Origin: Virgibacillus ndiopensis
GTDB taxonomy: Bacteria > Bacillota > Bacilli > Bacillales > Amphibacillaceae
Assembly: GCF_900187325.1 (NCBI RefSeq)
Contig: NZ_FZMZ01000004.1
Location: 917,598-981,597, forward strand
Length of the DNA: 64,000 nucleotides
Direction: 5' to 3'
Within the stretch, counting starts at the first letter, position 1, and each line of letters starts with the position of its first letter. Below are positions 19,720-28,021 of the stretch, piece after piece. A program made the translations under genes and the position numbers. The notes under the pieces are model-generated. The model did not search any database, was not told the origin of the DNA, and saw only the letters and a list, made by a program, of their open reading frames with translations.

Positions 19720-19941
19720 CTAGCCTTGAATTTCGAAGCTATCATCGCGTTCAATACTGTAAAGCGGACGCTCTTGTAAACCTGCAACAGCTTGTGCAAT
19801 TGTATATAATTGGTCAGCTGTTGCATCGGTCTTTACATTGTTGAAGCTTTTTAATTTAAAAATTTGTTTACCAGATTCGGGATCAATACCTTCATCAAGC
19901 ACTAACTGTAACGTAGATTTATATTTTTCTGCTACTGCCAT
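19720..19941 (-). CDS. DUF1659 family small protein
   Basis: 73 aa, soluble. MAVAEKYKSTLQLVLDEGID at the N-terminus and KLKSFNNVKTDATADQLYTI, then AQAVAGLQERPLYSIERDD, are the DUF1659 pattern. AAAGGAGGGGGAGAAC precedes the ATG. First gene of the DUF1659-DUF2922 pair. Function unknown. Confidence 0.88.
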   Translation of the reverse strand: MAVAEKYKSTLQLVLDEGIDPESGKQIFKLKSFNNVKTDATADQLYTIAQAVAGLQERPLYSIERDDSFEIQG

Positions 19942-20040
19942 GTTCTCCCCCTCCTTTCACCAATACTATCGAATGGTAGGAAGGAAAAGGTGGCATGCAT
20001 TTATGATAAGTTTAAATACTTTTGACAATATTGTGCCGAC

Positions 20041-20170
20041 GGGGGGATGTTCTCGCTCTCGGGATGATGTTCTCGCTCTCGGGGTGATGTTACTACGCCC
20101 GGGACGATGTTTACACTCTCCGGACGATATTCCAGCTCTACGGGAGATATTTTCACTCTCGGGGTGATAA
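20041..20170. repeat. Tandem repeat, exact 20-bp period, 6.5 units
   Basis: Units begin at 20041, 20061, 20081, 20101, 20121 and 20141, with a half unit at 20161. The consensus is close to GGGGTGATGTTCTCGCTCTC. Units 1 and 2 are nearly identical and later ones diverge, but the 20-bp phase is never lost. GC content is higher than the surroundings. It lies between the DUF1659 gene and the MOSC gene terminator; no gene is credible here. Confidence 0.9.
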
Positions 20171-20188
20171 ACTTGATATCCTCATATA

Positions 20189-20221
20189 AAAAGGGCTCTC
20201 TGCACTGCAGAAAACCCTTTA
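20189..20221 (-). terminator. Terminator after the MOSC gene
   Basis: On the minus strand AAAGGGTTTTCTGCA pairs with TGCAGAGAGCCCTTT and is followed by TTATATG. It starts immediately after the MOSC stop codon. Confidence 0.8.
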
Positions 20222-20224
20222 ACC

Positions 20225-20935
20225 TTAATCTTTATTCGGTCCATATATCCGCTTCTCAATCGAAGACTTTTTACCATTTAATCGTTTATGTAAAGTACGC
20301 TTCCAATTTTCCGCCAAAGCTTCACAAGCAGCAAGTTCCTCAGTAAGCTTTACATCATCCTTTTTCACATGCATAACATCATTACAATTTGCGATTGTCC
20401 ATCGTGGGTATGGACGTTCTAATAACGTTAATTCCACCTCTCCTTGGACATAAGCCTCTTTCAATACACGAAAATACCAACCCGTTCTACCTGACTGTTG
20501 AATCCTTAAGGCGAAATCCATCACGCGAAAGCGACGTGCTGGTTTCCAGCATGGTTGACGTGGTTGTGACACCTGAATAACTGCATCTCCAAATTGATAC
20601 GTATCACCAATACATACCGAATGTTCATCCATATATTCAACAGCTAAGTTCTCCCCCATTGCACCGATTCCTATCGTTTCCATATCGAGGTTCCCTCTCC
20701 AAAATTCATAATGCTTTGCGGGATACGTAAATATCGCTTTTTCCGGGCCACCGTGGTTTTTCTTATCTGCTACTTCATCACCAGATAGTCCCGTTTTCCC
20801 CAACCATATTTTACCCTCAGCACAATCTTTAAACATTCCACTTTCCCACTGCCTATCCAACCGATTTGTTGCATTAGGTTTTCCGACCTGTTTAACTTTT
20901 CCAGTTAGTAGTTTTATAATGTATGGTGCATTCAC
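20225..20935 (-). CDS. MOSC domain protein (YiiM/YflK type)
   Basis: 236 aa from GTG 20933-20935, with AAAGGGGGAAGC before it; the frame runs on upstream without similarity. It has the YiiM-like MOSC layout: VGKPNATNRLDRQWESGMFKD, then LGKTGLSGDEVADKKNHGGP near residue 50, GAMGENLAVEYMDE near 90 and the conserved cysteine in QVSQPRQPCWKPARR near 125, with a 3-alpha C-terminal domain after about residue 165. Relatives act on N-hydroxylated substrates or carry sulfur with Moco. Substrate unknown. Confidence 0.87.
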   Translation of the reverse strand: MNAPYIIKLLTGKVKQVGKPNATNRLDRQWESGMFKDCAEGKIWLGKTGLSGDEVADKKNHGGPEKAIFTYPAKHYEFWRGNLDMETIGIGAMGENLAVEYMDEHSVCIGDTYQFGDAVIQVSQPRQPCWKPARRFRVMDFALRIQQSGRTGWYFRVLKEAYVQGEVELTLLERPYPRWTIANCNDVMHVKKDDVKLTEELAACEALAENWKRTLHKRLNGKKSSIEKRIYGPNKD

Positions 20936-21041
20936 CGTGCTTCCCCCTTTCAACTTATGGTATAGTAAATAAAATTCTACACTTATTTTACTTGAAATAC
21001 AGTTACATTGTAAGAGGAACATTATTATGGAGGTATCGGGC

Positions 21042-21572
21042 GTGGATAATACATTAAAAAAAGCTACATTTGCTGGTGGATGTTTTTGGTGCATGGTAAA
21101 ACCATTTGATCAGTGGGAAGGAATTCATCGTGTAGTCTCAGGCTATACAGGTGGCCATGTAGAAAATCCAACATACGAGGATGTTAAAACAGGTAAAACT
21201 GGTCATTATGAGGCAGTTGAAATCACCTATGACCCAACCGTTTTTTCCTACCGTGATATTCTTAAAATCTATTGGCAGCAAATCGATCCAACAGATGATG
21301 GTGGACAATTCCAAGACCGTGGCGATTCATATCGGACAGCTATTTTTTACCATGATACAGATCAAAAAGAATTGGCTGAAGCTACCAAGCAGGAGCTTGA
21401 ACAAAGTGGTAAGTTTCAAAAGCCAATCGTTACAAAAATAGTACCTGCAGTAACTTTCTATCCTGCTGAGGACTATCATCAGGATTTCTACAAGAAAAAT
21501 GAAACAGAATACAAAGAGGACCGCGCTAAGTCTGGCAGGGACGAGTTTATCGAAGAGGTCTGGAAAAACTAA
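21042..21572 (+). CDS. msrA: Peptide methionine-S-sulfoxide reductase A
   Basis: Reduces methionine-S-sulfoxide in proteins. 176 aa from GTG 21042, 7 nt after GGAGGT; the ATG at 21027 overlaps that ribosome site and is unlikely. The catalytic motif FAGGCFWC has Cys14 as nucleophile. [18 protein letters not shown] near residue 33, [12 protein letters not shown] near 54 and AEDYHQDFY near 150 are typical. Only the short MsrA form; no fused MsrB and none next door. Confidence 0.95.
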   Translation: MDNTLKKATFAGGCFWCMVKPFDQWEGIHRVVSGYTGGHVENPTYEDVKTGKTGHYEAVEITYDPTVFSYRDILKIYWQQIDPTDDGGQFQDRGDSYRTAIFYHDTDQKELAEATKQELEQSGKFQKPIVTKIVPAVTFYPAEDYHQDFYKKNETEYKEDRAKSGRDEFIEEVWKN

Positions 21573-21578
21573 TACCTT

Positions 21579-21611
21579 AAAAGAGCTTCCATCAATTTGG
21601 AAGTTCTTTTT
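21579..21611 (+). terminator. Terminator of msrA
   Basis: AAGAGCTTCC, loop ATCAATTT, GGAAGTTCTTTTT. It starts a few bases after the msrA stop codon. Confidence 0.88.
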
Positions 21612-21630
21612 CATATCTTCCTTCTTCCTC

Positions 21631-21658
21631 TTGTTTGTTCGGTTTAGTACAGTATAAT
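21631..21658 (+). promoter_or_regulatory. Sigma-A promoter of the MFS gene
   Basis: TTGTTT (21631-21636), a 16-nt spacer and TATAAT (21653-21658). Transcription would start near 21665, which rules out the ATG at 21667 and favours the TTG at 21706. Confidence 0.6.
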
Positions 21659-21705
21659 AGTATAATATGCTTTTCAATGTCGTTCAGAGATTAGGAGAAT
21701 GTGAT

Positions 21706-22884
21706 TTGCTAAATAACGAATCATTAACACCATTAAAAATGCTATTGTTTTGTTTTCATGCGACAAACACAATTATTATTAGTTTTTTACCATTATATCT
21801 AAAGCATAAGGGGTTGAATGGCACAGAGATTGGTTGGGTACTAGCTGTTGGACCACTTGCTTCCATATTTGCACAGCCTTTTTGGGGATATATGAGTGAT
21901 AAATATAAGACGGTAAAGCGAATGCTAGTAATCTGTATCGTTGGTCTTCTCATTAGTAGTGTGCTTTTCTTTCAAATGAGTAGTTTAATTGCAATCATCC
22001 TAATGGGAGCAGTGTTTTACTTTTTCACATCCCCGATTGGCGCACTCGGAGACAGTTTAGCACAACGACGTGCAGATGATCTCAACGTTTCTTTTGGCGG
22101 CATTCGCATGTGGGGATCAATTGGATTTGCTACATCTTCCCTTATTGTCGGTGAAGTTCTCTCTAAGATTGGTGTTCAATATATGATATGGCCATACGTG
22201 TTCTTTGGAACGATCGCATTACTGGTCGCATTCCGCTTAACCGATGTAAAAGTTGAATCAGATCCTATCCAACTAAAAGATATTAGTAAAATACTTACCA
22301 ATAGACCGTACATCATCTTTTTAATAATCATTATGTTTTTAACCATTTCACACCGGGCGAATGACAGTTTTATTGGGTTGTACATTGCACAGCTTGGTGG
22401 AAGTGAGAGTCTAATTGGTTTAGCATGGTTTGTTGGTGTTATTAGTGAAGCAGCAGTATTTGCTTTTGCACGATTTTGGTTCAGAAAATTCCATACATTA
22501 ATATTTATTATTATAGCTGGTGCTCTCTACAGCTTGCGTTGGTTTATTTATTCTGCTGTTGATGATCCAAGTTACATCATTGCACTACAAGTATTACATG
22601 GCTTAACATTCGGTATATTCTACTTATCTGCATTTCAATATATTACTAGATTAATTCCTAAACTATTGCAGTCTACCGGACATCTAGTATTTTTTGCCGT
22701 ATTCTTTGGAGTTTCTGGAATAATCGGATCCCTTACAGGCGGCGCATTGATCGACTCCTATGGTGGAAATACCCTTTATCGAATAATGGGATTCTGTGCA
22801 TTAATTGGGACTGTTGGAATGATTTTATATCATATATTACCGTATGGCAAGGAAGTGCAACAGCGTAAAAGTGAACAAATTTAA
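21706..22884 (+). CDS. MFS transporter (MFS_1-like family)
   Basis: About 392 aa with twelve predicted membrane helices in two halves. The loop between helices 2 and 3 reads QPFWGYMSDKYKTVKRML, the MFS motif A. FTSPIGALGDSLAQRR and FGGIRMWGSIGFATSS in the fourth and fifth helices are typical of the YwbF/HcaT-like branch. I chose TTG 21706, with GGAG 8 nt upstream, because an upstream ATG at 21667 would fall at the promoter start site. Own promoter and terminator, so monocistronic. Substrate unknown. Confidence 0.82.
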   Translation: MLNNESLTPLKMLLFCFHATNTIIISFLPLYLKHKGLNGTEIGWVLAVGPLASIFAQPFWGYMSDKYKTVKRMLVICIVGLLISSVLFFQMSSLIAIILMGAVFYFFTSPIGALGDSLAQRRADDLNVSFGGIRMWGSIGFATSSLIVGEVLSKIGVQYMIWPYVFFGTIALLVAFRLTDVKVESDPIQLKDISKILTNRPYIIFLIIIMFLTISHRANDSFIGLYIAQLGGSESLIGLAWFVGVISEAAVFAFARFWFRKFHTLIFIIIAGALYSLRWFIYSAVDDPSYIIALQVLHGLTFGIFYLSAFQYITRLIPKLLQSTGHLVFFAVFFGVSGIIGSLTGGALIDSYGGNTLYRIMGFCALIGTVGMILYHILPYGKEVQQRKSEQI

Positions 22885-22918
22885 AGAGAACTTTCTCGAA
22901 TGAAAGTTCTCTTTTTTT
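22884..22918. terminator. Terminator of the MFS gene
   Basis: AAAGAGAACTTTC, loop TCGAA, TGAAAGTTCTC and seven T. It may also serve the converging DUF2254 gene, although the minus side has few T. Confidence 0.88.
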
Positions 22919-22966
22919 GTACCATCAAATTATCTCCATAATTCCAATGGATACCAAGGCAACTAT

Positions 22967-24340
22967 TTAGATTTGTGCCTTCTCCATTAGCTTGTGATAA
23001 GCATCAATATTATTGGTAGTTTCAGCGATATTATAGATAGCATTGTAAAATTTTCGTTTATCCAATTCATATACAAAATTATTTTCAAACCCCTTGGTAG
23101 TATATACCACGAATTCCCATATCGGTTTATAATCTCGCCTGCACACTGCTTTTGCAATTCCATTTAGCACCCCTAAAAGTTCTAAGGTAACTACTACATT
23201 TTCCCTAGCATAATGTCGAATTGATGCAAAAGCAATATATAAGTAATCATCAAATTCCAGTTCTTCTAATATCAAACGCAGATTCCCATCTTCATCTCCT
23301 AAATAAGGTGTAAAATTTACTTCCTTAGAGATATGGATAAGCAAATCACCAATTTCAGACATAGTACCAATAGCTGTTTTGGGATCATCATTACCTAGTG
23401 CATGGATAGCAATCTCAACAAATTTATTAATGCTGAATTCAATGTCTTGTATTTCTTTCTGTTGTTCTCCAATATGGAACATGTTTAAATACTTTTCTTG
23501 ATTGATGTCCTCCTCATTTCCGTTCCAATAAGTTATGAGCGGGGTCGAACTATAAACATACTCGCCAACTTTGTATTCAGATTGAATTACCAAACCATCT
23601 TTTCTAGCTTCATGAATTATTGAATTATAATCTATTGTTTGTAAATACCCTGAACAATTGCATACAATTTCTACTCCCTTTTTTACCTTAATGTAATCCT
23701 TAATTTTACACATATTATTTATACGGTTAGGCTCAATTTCAGTCAGAAGTGAATTTTTAATAATCGAAACTGATTCTTTCTTCATTTGTCCTGTCATTTT
23801 TGTGACTTGCATCCAACTAACGATATGATTAATAAAAAACACGAATGTTCCTAATGTTACCGCTGCTAGTAAAGTAGCTGTAACAGGAATCATGCAATAT
23901 TGCTCTGTGGCCTCATCATTAATAAAAAATAGACAAAAAAGCATATAAAGGAAACTTCCACTAAATATCCCCAAAGACTGTTGAGTATATTTATGTCGCA
24001 TAAAATTACTTAATACCCTAGGAGAAAACTGAACGGAAAAAGTTGAAAATGCTCCCATAACACCATAAAAGGTAAATGATGTTAAGGATAAAATTCCACC
24101 AGTAAGCGTAGCTAAAATTGATTTTGTCAGCTGATAGTTTACAGTTAGTAAAGAATCTATGCCTTTCCCTATCTTTATTCCTATATCTATCCATACCGTA
24201 ATAGCAATTAGAGGTATTGTTATTAAGAGGTAAATGGTTGGCGTAACCCAAAGATTACTAAAAATTTCATGCCATTTTTCTCTTTTAGACATGCTTTTAT
24301 AGCTTTTTATAATTAAAGGGAGATTAAGCAATTTATACAT
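22967..24340 (-). CDS. DUF2254 predicted membrane protein
   Basis: 457 aa from ATG 24338-24340 (AGGAT upstream; an in-frame GTG lies 9 nt earlier). Four hydrophobic segments occupy about residues 34-55, 78-100, 120-140 and 158-178. The stretch SFTFYGVMGAFSTFSVQFSP followed by RVLSNF and TQQSLGIFSGSF is the DUF2254 hallmark. The remaining 270 residues are soluble, with a conserved HALGNDDPKTA element. Function unknown; it may be a channel-like or stress-related envelope protein. It is a single gene between two convergent or tandem terminators. Confidence 0.85.
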   Translation of the reverse strand: MYKLLNLPLIIKSYKSMSKREKWHEIFSNLWVTPTIYLLITIPLIAITVWIDIGIKIGKGIDSLLTVNYQLTKSILATLTGGILSLTSFTFYGVMGAFSTFSVQFSPRVLSNFMRHKYTQQSLGIFSGSFLYMLFCLFFINDEATEQYCMIPVTATLLAAVTLGTFVFFINHIVSWMQVTKMTGQMKKESVSIIKNSLLTEIEPNRINNMCKIKDYIKVKKGVEIVCNCSGYLQTIDYNSIIHEARKDGLVIQSEYKVGEYVYSSTPLITYWNGNEEDINQEKYLNMFHIGEQQKEIQDIEFSINKFVEIAIHALGNDDPKTAIGTMSEIGDLLIHISKEVNFTPYLGDEDGNLRLILEELEFDDYLYIAFASIRHYARENVVVTLELLGVLNGIAKAVCRRDYKPIWEFVVYTTKGFENNFVYELDKRKFYNAIYNIAETTNNIDAYHKLMEKAQI

Positions 24341-24460
24341 TGATACCACATCCTGATGTTATTTGTTCTCTATTAATACCCTGTATATTCTATAAATTAA
24401 CTTAAAAAGCTCTCTTTTCTCCGACTTCTATAATTCAAAATATTAAGATTTAATACCGTA

Positions 24461-24497
24461 AAAAAATACTAGTGCTTTCTAACACACTAGTATTTTA
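24461..24497 (-). terminator. Terminator of pbuG
   Basis: AAATACTAGTG (24464-24474) pairs with CACTAGTATTTT (24485-24496), with a poly-T tail on the minus strand after the stem. It lies 13 nt after the pbuG stop. Confidence 0.88.
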
Positions 24498-24509
24498 TCG
24501 AGATCCTAT

Positions 24510-25844
24510 TTAACTCAAGAAAATAAAGTACAAAATAAATATTACAAACAACAAATACATAATGCCGTTAATTTCTTTTCTACGGCCCTTCATAATCATT
24601 GTAATCGGATAAAAAATAAATCCCATAGCAATCCCAGTAGCAATACTATACGTTAATGGCATCGCAACGATTGTTAAAAACGCTGGAACAGCAATTTCAA
24701 ATTTATCCCAATCAATGTTTTTTAAGGACGATGACATTAACACCCCTACGATAATCAACGCTGGCGCGGTTACCTCTGCTGTTACAACACTTAGCAATGG
24801 TGAGAAAAATAATGCTAGCAGGAATAATCCAGCAGCTACAACTGCGGTAAATCCTGATCGACCACCTGCACCAACCCCAGCAGTTGACTCAACATAAGAG
24901 GTTGTTGTTGATGTCCCAACAACTGAACCAACAACAGTTGCAGCAGAATCTGCGAACAATGCCTTTCCTGCACGTGGTAATTTATTATCTTTCATTAATC
25001 CAGCCTGTGTAGCAACTGCTACCAACGTTCCTGCTGTATCAAAAAAGTCTACGAATAAAAACGTTAAAATGACGACAAGCATTTCAATTGAAAAAATGTC
25101 ACCAAAATGAGCAAACGCCTGACCAAATGTAGGAGCTAAGCTTGGTACTTCTCCAACAATACCATCAATTCCTGATGGTGGTGTGATCAATCCAGTAATG
25201 ATTCCAACAATAGCAGTTAGAACCATTCCATAAAAAATTCCACCTTTTACATTTAAGCTTAGTAAGATAACAGAAACAATAATTCCAAATATCGCTAGTA
25301 ATACTGTAGGCGATGTAAGATCACCTAACGCCACCAATGTTGCATCATTTCCAACAATAATTCCAGCACTCTGAAAACCAATAAATGCTATAAACAAACC
25401 AATTCCTGCACCTACAGCCATTTTCAAATTAGCCGGAATCGCATTAATAATTTTTTCTCGAAGCCCTGATAATGTTAATACAATAAAAATAAGTCCAGAA
25501 GCTAATACACCTGATAGTGCTGTTTCCCAGGGAATCCCGTATCCAAGCACAACCGTATAAGCGAAAAATGCATTTAACCCCATACCCGGAGCAAGCACAA
25601 CAGGATATTTTGCAATAATACCCATGAACAATGACCCGACGGCTGCTGCGATTGCAGTAGCAGCAAAGACAGCGTCTGCATCCATCCTAGTAACTCCAGC
25701 TGGTAAATCTTCAATTCCAGCTAATGAGAGCGTAGATGGATTAACAAATAAAATATATGCCATTGCTAAGAACGTTGTTAGTCCTGCGATAAATTCTGTT
25801 CGATAGTTTGTTCCTAACTCATCAAATCGGAAAAACTTCTTCAC
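24510..25844 (-). CDS. pbuG: Guanine/hypoxanthine permease
   Basis: Membrane NCS2/AzgA-type nucleobase permease, 444 aa from GTG 25842-25844 (AAAGGAGGAGAAAAC before it). The reading frame continues upstream through the riboswitch terminator, which cannot be coding. About twelve helices. Family segments are NYRTEFIAGLTTFLAMAYIL near residue 11, PGMGLNAFFAYTV near 90, LFVDFFDTAGTLVAVATQAG near 270 and GTSTTTSYVESTAGVGAGGR near 315. It imports guanine and hypoxanthine. Its leader holds a guanine riboswitch and PurR boxes. Confidence 0.95.
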   Translation of the reverse strand: MKKFFRFDELGTNYRTEFIAGLTTFLAMAYILFVNPSTLSLAGIEDLPAGVTRMDADAVFAATAIAAAVGSLFMGIIAKYPVVLAPGMGLNAFFAYTVVLGYGIPWETALSGVLASGLIFIVLTLSGLREKIINAIPANLKMAVGAGIGLFIAFIGFQSAGIIVGNDATLVALGDLTSPTVLLAIFGIIVSVILLSLNVKGGIFYGMVLTAIVGIITGLITPPSGIDGIVGEVPSLAPTFGQAFAHFGDIFSIEMLVVILTFLFVDFFDTAGTLVAVATQAGLMKDNKLPRAGKALFADSAATVVGSVVGTSTTTSYVESTAGVGAGGRSGFTAVVAAGLFLLALFFSPLLSVVTAEVTAPALIIVGVLMSSSLKNIDWDKFEIAVPAFLTIVAMPLTYSIATGIAMGFIFYPITMIMKGRRKEINGIMYLLFVIFILYFIFLS

Positions 25845-25893
25845 GTTTTCTCCTCCTTTTTCTTTAAACAGCTTTGTCTTACCACTTTTCTTT

Positions 25894-25932
25894 AAAAAAT
25901 AAAAGCACCCTTGATTGAATACCAAGAGTGCT
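25894..25932 (-). terminator. Riboswitch-controlled terminator of the pbuG leader
   Basis: Minus strand: AGCACTCTTG, loop, CAAGGGTGCT, then TTTATTTTTT. It lies about 50 nt before the GTG start of pbuG. Confidence 0.86.
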
Positions 25933-26012
25933 ACCTTCACTATGCAAGAAAAAGTAATCGGAAAGAAAATGTAAGTAGCTGTTGATCTCTCATTTTCACC
26001 ATTACTGTAATC

Positions 26013-26081
26013 TGCGTAGTCAGACCATTTACGGCAGTCTGGTAGAAACTCATGGGCCATATCCCCGAAATTATACGCGTA
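26013..26081 (-). ncRNA. Guanine riboswitch (pbuG)
   Basis: Minus strand: P1 ACGCGTA, J1-2 TAATTTC, GGATATGGCCCATGAG, TTTCTACC, P3 with loop CCGTAAA, GACTACGC. Loops L2 and L3 and J2-3 match the consensus. The J3-1 base is C, so guanine class. Confidence 0.95.
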
Positions 26082-26114
26082 ACATTTATTCGATTTTCGC
26101 CAATTTCCAATACT

Positions 26115-26189
26115 ATAGTACTACTAGATAAATAATATGTCAACAAAATACGAACTAAATTTACATTTTAACTAATAATGTTCGTTTTT
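26115..26189 (-). promoter_or_regulatory. PurR operator and promoter of pbuG
   Basis: PurBox1 AAAAACGAACATT (26177-26189, minus) and PurBox2 AAATACGAACTAA (26146-26158, plus) each have the CGAAC core and sit 18 nt apart, exactly the same gap as at purE. Promoter: TTGACA (26138-26143), 17 nt, TACTAT (26115-26120). PurBox1 overlaps the last codons and stop of guaA. Confidence 0.85.
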
Positions 26190-27726
26190 ATTCCCACTCA
26201 ATCGTAGCAGGTGGCTTACTGGTTACATCATACACAACACGGTTAATATGTTCTACTTGATTGACAATACGTGTAGAAATCTTTTCCAAAATATCCCATG
26301 GGATACGTGCCCAATCAGATGTCATTCCATCAATTGATGTAACAGCACGAATTCCTATTGTGTAATCATATGTCCGTGCGTCCCCCATTACACCGACACT
26401 GCGAATATCCGGAAGCACGGTGAAGTATTGCCATATATCCCGATCTAATCCTGCTGTAGCAATTTCTTCACGTAAAATTGCATCTGACTCCCTAACTATT
26501 TCCAGTTTTTCTTCTGTTACTTCACCTAAAACTCGAATCGCTAAACCCGGACCCGGGAACGGCTGGCGCCAGACAATATTTTCAGGAATGCCAAGCTGAA
26601 TACCAAGTTCTCGAACTTCGTCTTTAAATAATGTGTTTAAAGGTTCAATCAACTCAAACTGCATATCTTCAGGTAGTCCACCAACATTATGATGGGACTT
26701 AATTGTTTGTGCAGTTTCAGTACCACTTTCAATAATATCTGTATAGAGGGTTCCTTGTGCCAGAAAATCTATATCCTTCAATTTTGCCGACTCATCGTCA
26801 AACACATAGATAAATTCATTACCAATTATTTTCCGCTTCTTCTCCGGATCATCGACACCTGTAAGCTTAGATAGGAAGCGATCTTTAGCATCAATTTTAA
26901 TAATGTTCATGTGGAAATCATCAGCAAATGTTTCCATTACATCATCTGCTTCATTCTTACGGAGTAATCCATGATCAACAAAAATACATGTCAGTTGGTC
27001 ACCAATTGCTTTATGAATAAGTGCTGCAACAACAGACGAGTCAACCCCACCGCTTAATGCGCACAATACTTTCCGGTCCCCAACCTTTTCTTGAATTTTT
27101 TTAACTTCCATTTCAATAAAGTTCTCAATCGTCCAATCCCCGTCACATTTACATACGTCATACACAAACTGCTTTAACAGATGATTTCCATATTCTGAAT
27201 GACGCACCTCTGGATGAAATTGTACACCATATAATTTTTCGCTTGGATTACTCATTGCAGCAATTGGTGTTGACGGACTGGTTGCATCAATTTGAAATGA
27301 AGTCGGTTCCTCCATCACTTTATCACCATGACTCATCCATACGGTTTGATTTTTTGGCGTATCTTTAAAAAGAAATGCATCATGACTAAGATCAATAAGC
27401 GCTTTTCCATATTCACGATTTTTTGCTCTTTCAACCTTTCCACCAAAGTGCAAGGTCATAAGCTGCATACCGTAGCATATCCCTAAAATAGGAATGTCTA
27501 AATCGAAAATTTCCTCATCGCAGCGAAAGCTATTTTCATCATAAACACTGTGCGGTCCACCAGATAAAATAATACCTTTAGGGTTCATGCGCTTAATCGC
27601 TTCAGCAGTCAGTTTATGTGAATGAAGTTCACTATAAACACCCAATTCCCTTATTCTTCTCGTGATTAACTGATTGTATTGACTACCAAAGTCTAGTACT
27701 AAAATCATTTCATTGTTAGTATCCAT
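26188..27726 (-). CDS. guaA: GMP synthase (glutamine-hydrolysing)
   Basis: Aminates XMP to GMP. 512 aa, usual. The N-terminal class I amidotransferase (residues 1-195) has the catalytic cysteine in [10 protein letters not shown] near 84 and [10 protein letters not shown] near 172. The ATP-pyrophosphatase PP-loop [15 protein letters not shown] is near 225, and the dimerisation domain ends [17 protein letters not shown]. The start ATG has GGAGGAGAG upstream. Its leader carries a guanine riboswitch, so the enzyme making GMP is cut back when guanine is plentiful. Confidence 0.97.
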   Translation of the reverse strand: MDTNNEMILVLDFGSQYNQLITRRIRELGVYSELHSHKLTAEAIKRMNPKGIILSGGPHSVYDENSFRCDEEIFDLDIPILGICYGMQLMTLHFGGKVERAKNREYGKALIDLSHDAFLFKDTPKNQTVWMSHGDKVMEEPTSFQIDATSPSTPIAAMSNPSEKLYGVQFHPEVRHSEYGNHLLKQFVYDVCKCDGDWTIENFIEMEVKKIQEKVGDRKVLCALSGGVDSSVVAALIHKAIGDQLTCIFVDHGLLRKNEADDVMETFADDFHMNIIKIDAKDRFLSKLTGVDDPEKKRKIIGNEFIYVFDDESAKLKDIDFLAQGTLYTDIIESGTETAQTIKSHHNVGGLPEDMQFELIEPLNTLFKDEVRELGIQLGIPENIVWRQPFPGPGLAIRVLGEVTEEKLEIVRESDAILREEIATAGLDRDIWQYFTVLPDIRSVGVMGDARTYDYTIGIRAVTSIDGMTSDWARIPWDILEKISTRIVNQVEHINRVVYDVTSKPPATIEWE

Positions 27727-27804
27727 ATCTTCTCTCCTCCATTAAAAAACCTGAATTCCTTACCTAAAATGTAATCTAGACAAATAAAATTCTCATCTAA
27801 ATAC

Positions 27805-27859
27805 AAAAAGGCAGAAATCCAGGTTAATTATATTCAAACCATACAGATATTCCGCCTTC
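27805..27859 (-). terminator. Riboswitch-controlled terminator of the guaA leader
   Basis: Minus strand: AAGGCGGAATATC pairs imperfectly with GATTTCTGCCTT, followed by TTT. The 5' strand starts at the 3' edge of the aptamer P1, so ligand binding and terminator folding are mechanically linked. Confidence 0.7.
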
Positions 27860-27923
27860 ATAGTCAGAGCATTTACGGCGCTCCGGTAGAAACTTTCGAA
27901 CCATATTATCGAGGATATACGAA
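27858..27923 (-). ncRNA. Guanine riboswitch (guaA)
   Basis: Minus strand: P1 TTCGTATA, TCGATAATATGGTTCGAAAG, TTTCTACC, P3 with loop CCGTAAA, then GACTATGAAG. All conserved loop bases are present; the J3-1 base is C, so guanine class. Confidence 0.95.
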
Positions 27924-27992
27924 CGGCGTATGAATTATTCAATTGACTTTAATTGTTGGCGAATTTGGAAGCATCCGCTTTTACTCTTTCTA

Positions 27993-28021
27993 ATTCTACT
28001 AACCTACATTAACTTGGTCAA
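27993..28021 (-). promoter_or_regulatory. guaA: Sigma-A promoter of guaA
   Basis: Minus strand TTGACC (28016-28021), 17 nt, TAGAAT (27993-27998). The -35 overlaps the stop of the upstream transglutaminase gene. No PurBox is visible near it. Confidence 0.75.

Noticed and set aside
20041..20170. CRISPR array
   Set aside because: Units are contiguous 20-mers with no spacers, diverge steadily, and no cas genes are in the window.
25845..26060. 72-codon N-terminal extension of pbuG
   Set aside because: It would run through the terminator and aptamer; the GTG at 25844 has an excellent ribosome site and gives the family length.
27926..28021. PurR boxes upstream of guaA
   Set aside because: Searched both strands for the CGAAC core pair at 18 nt spacing as at purE and pbuG; none found.
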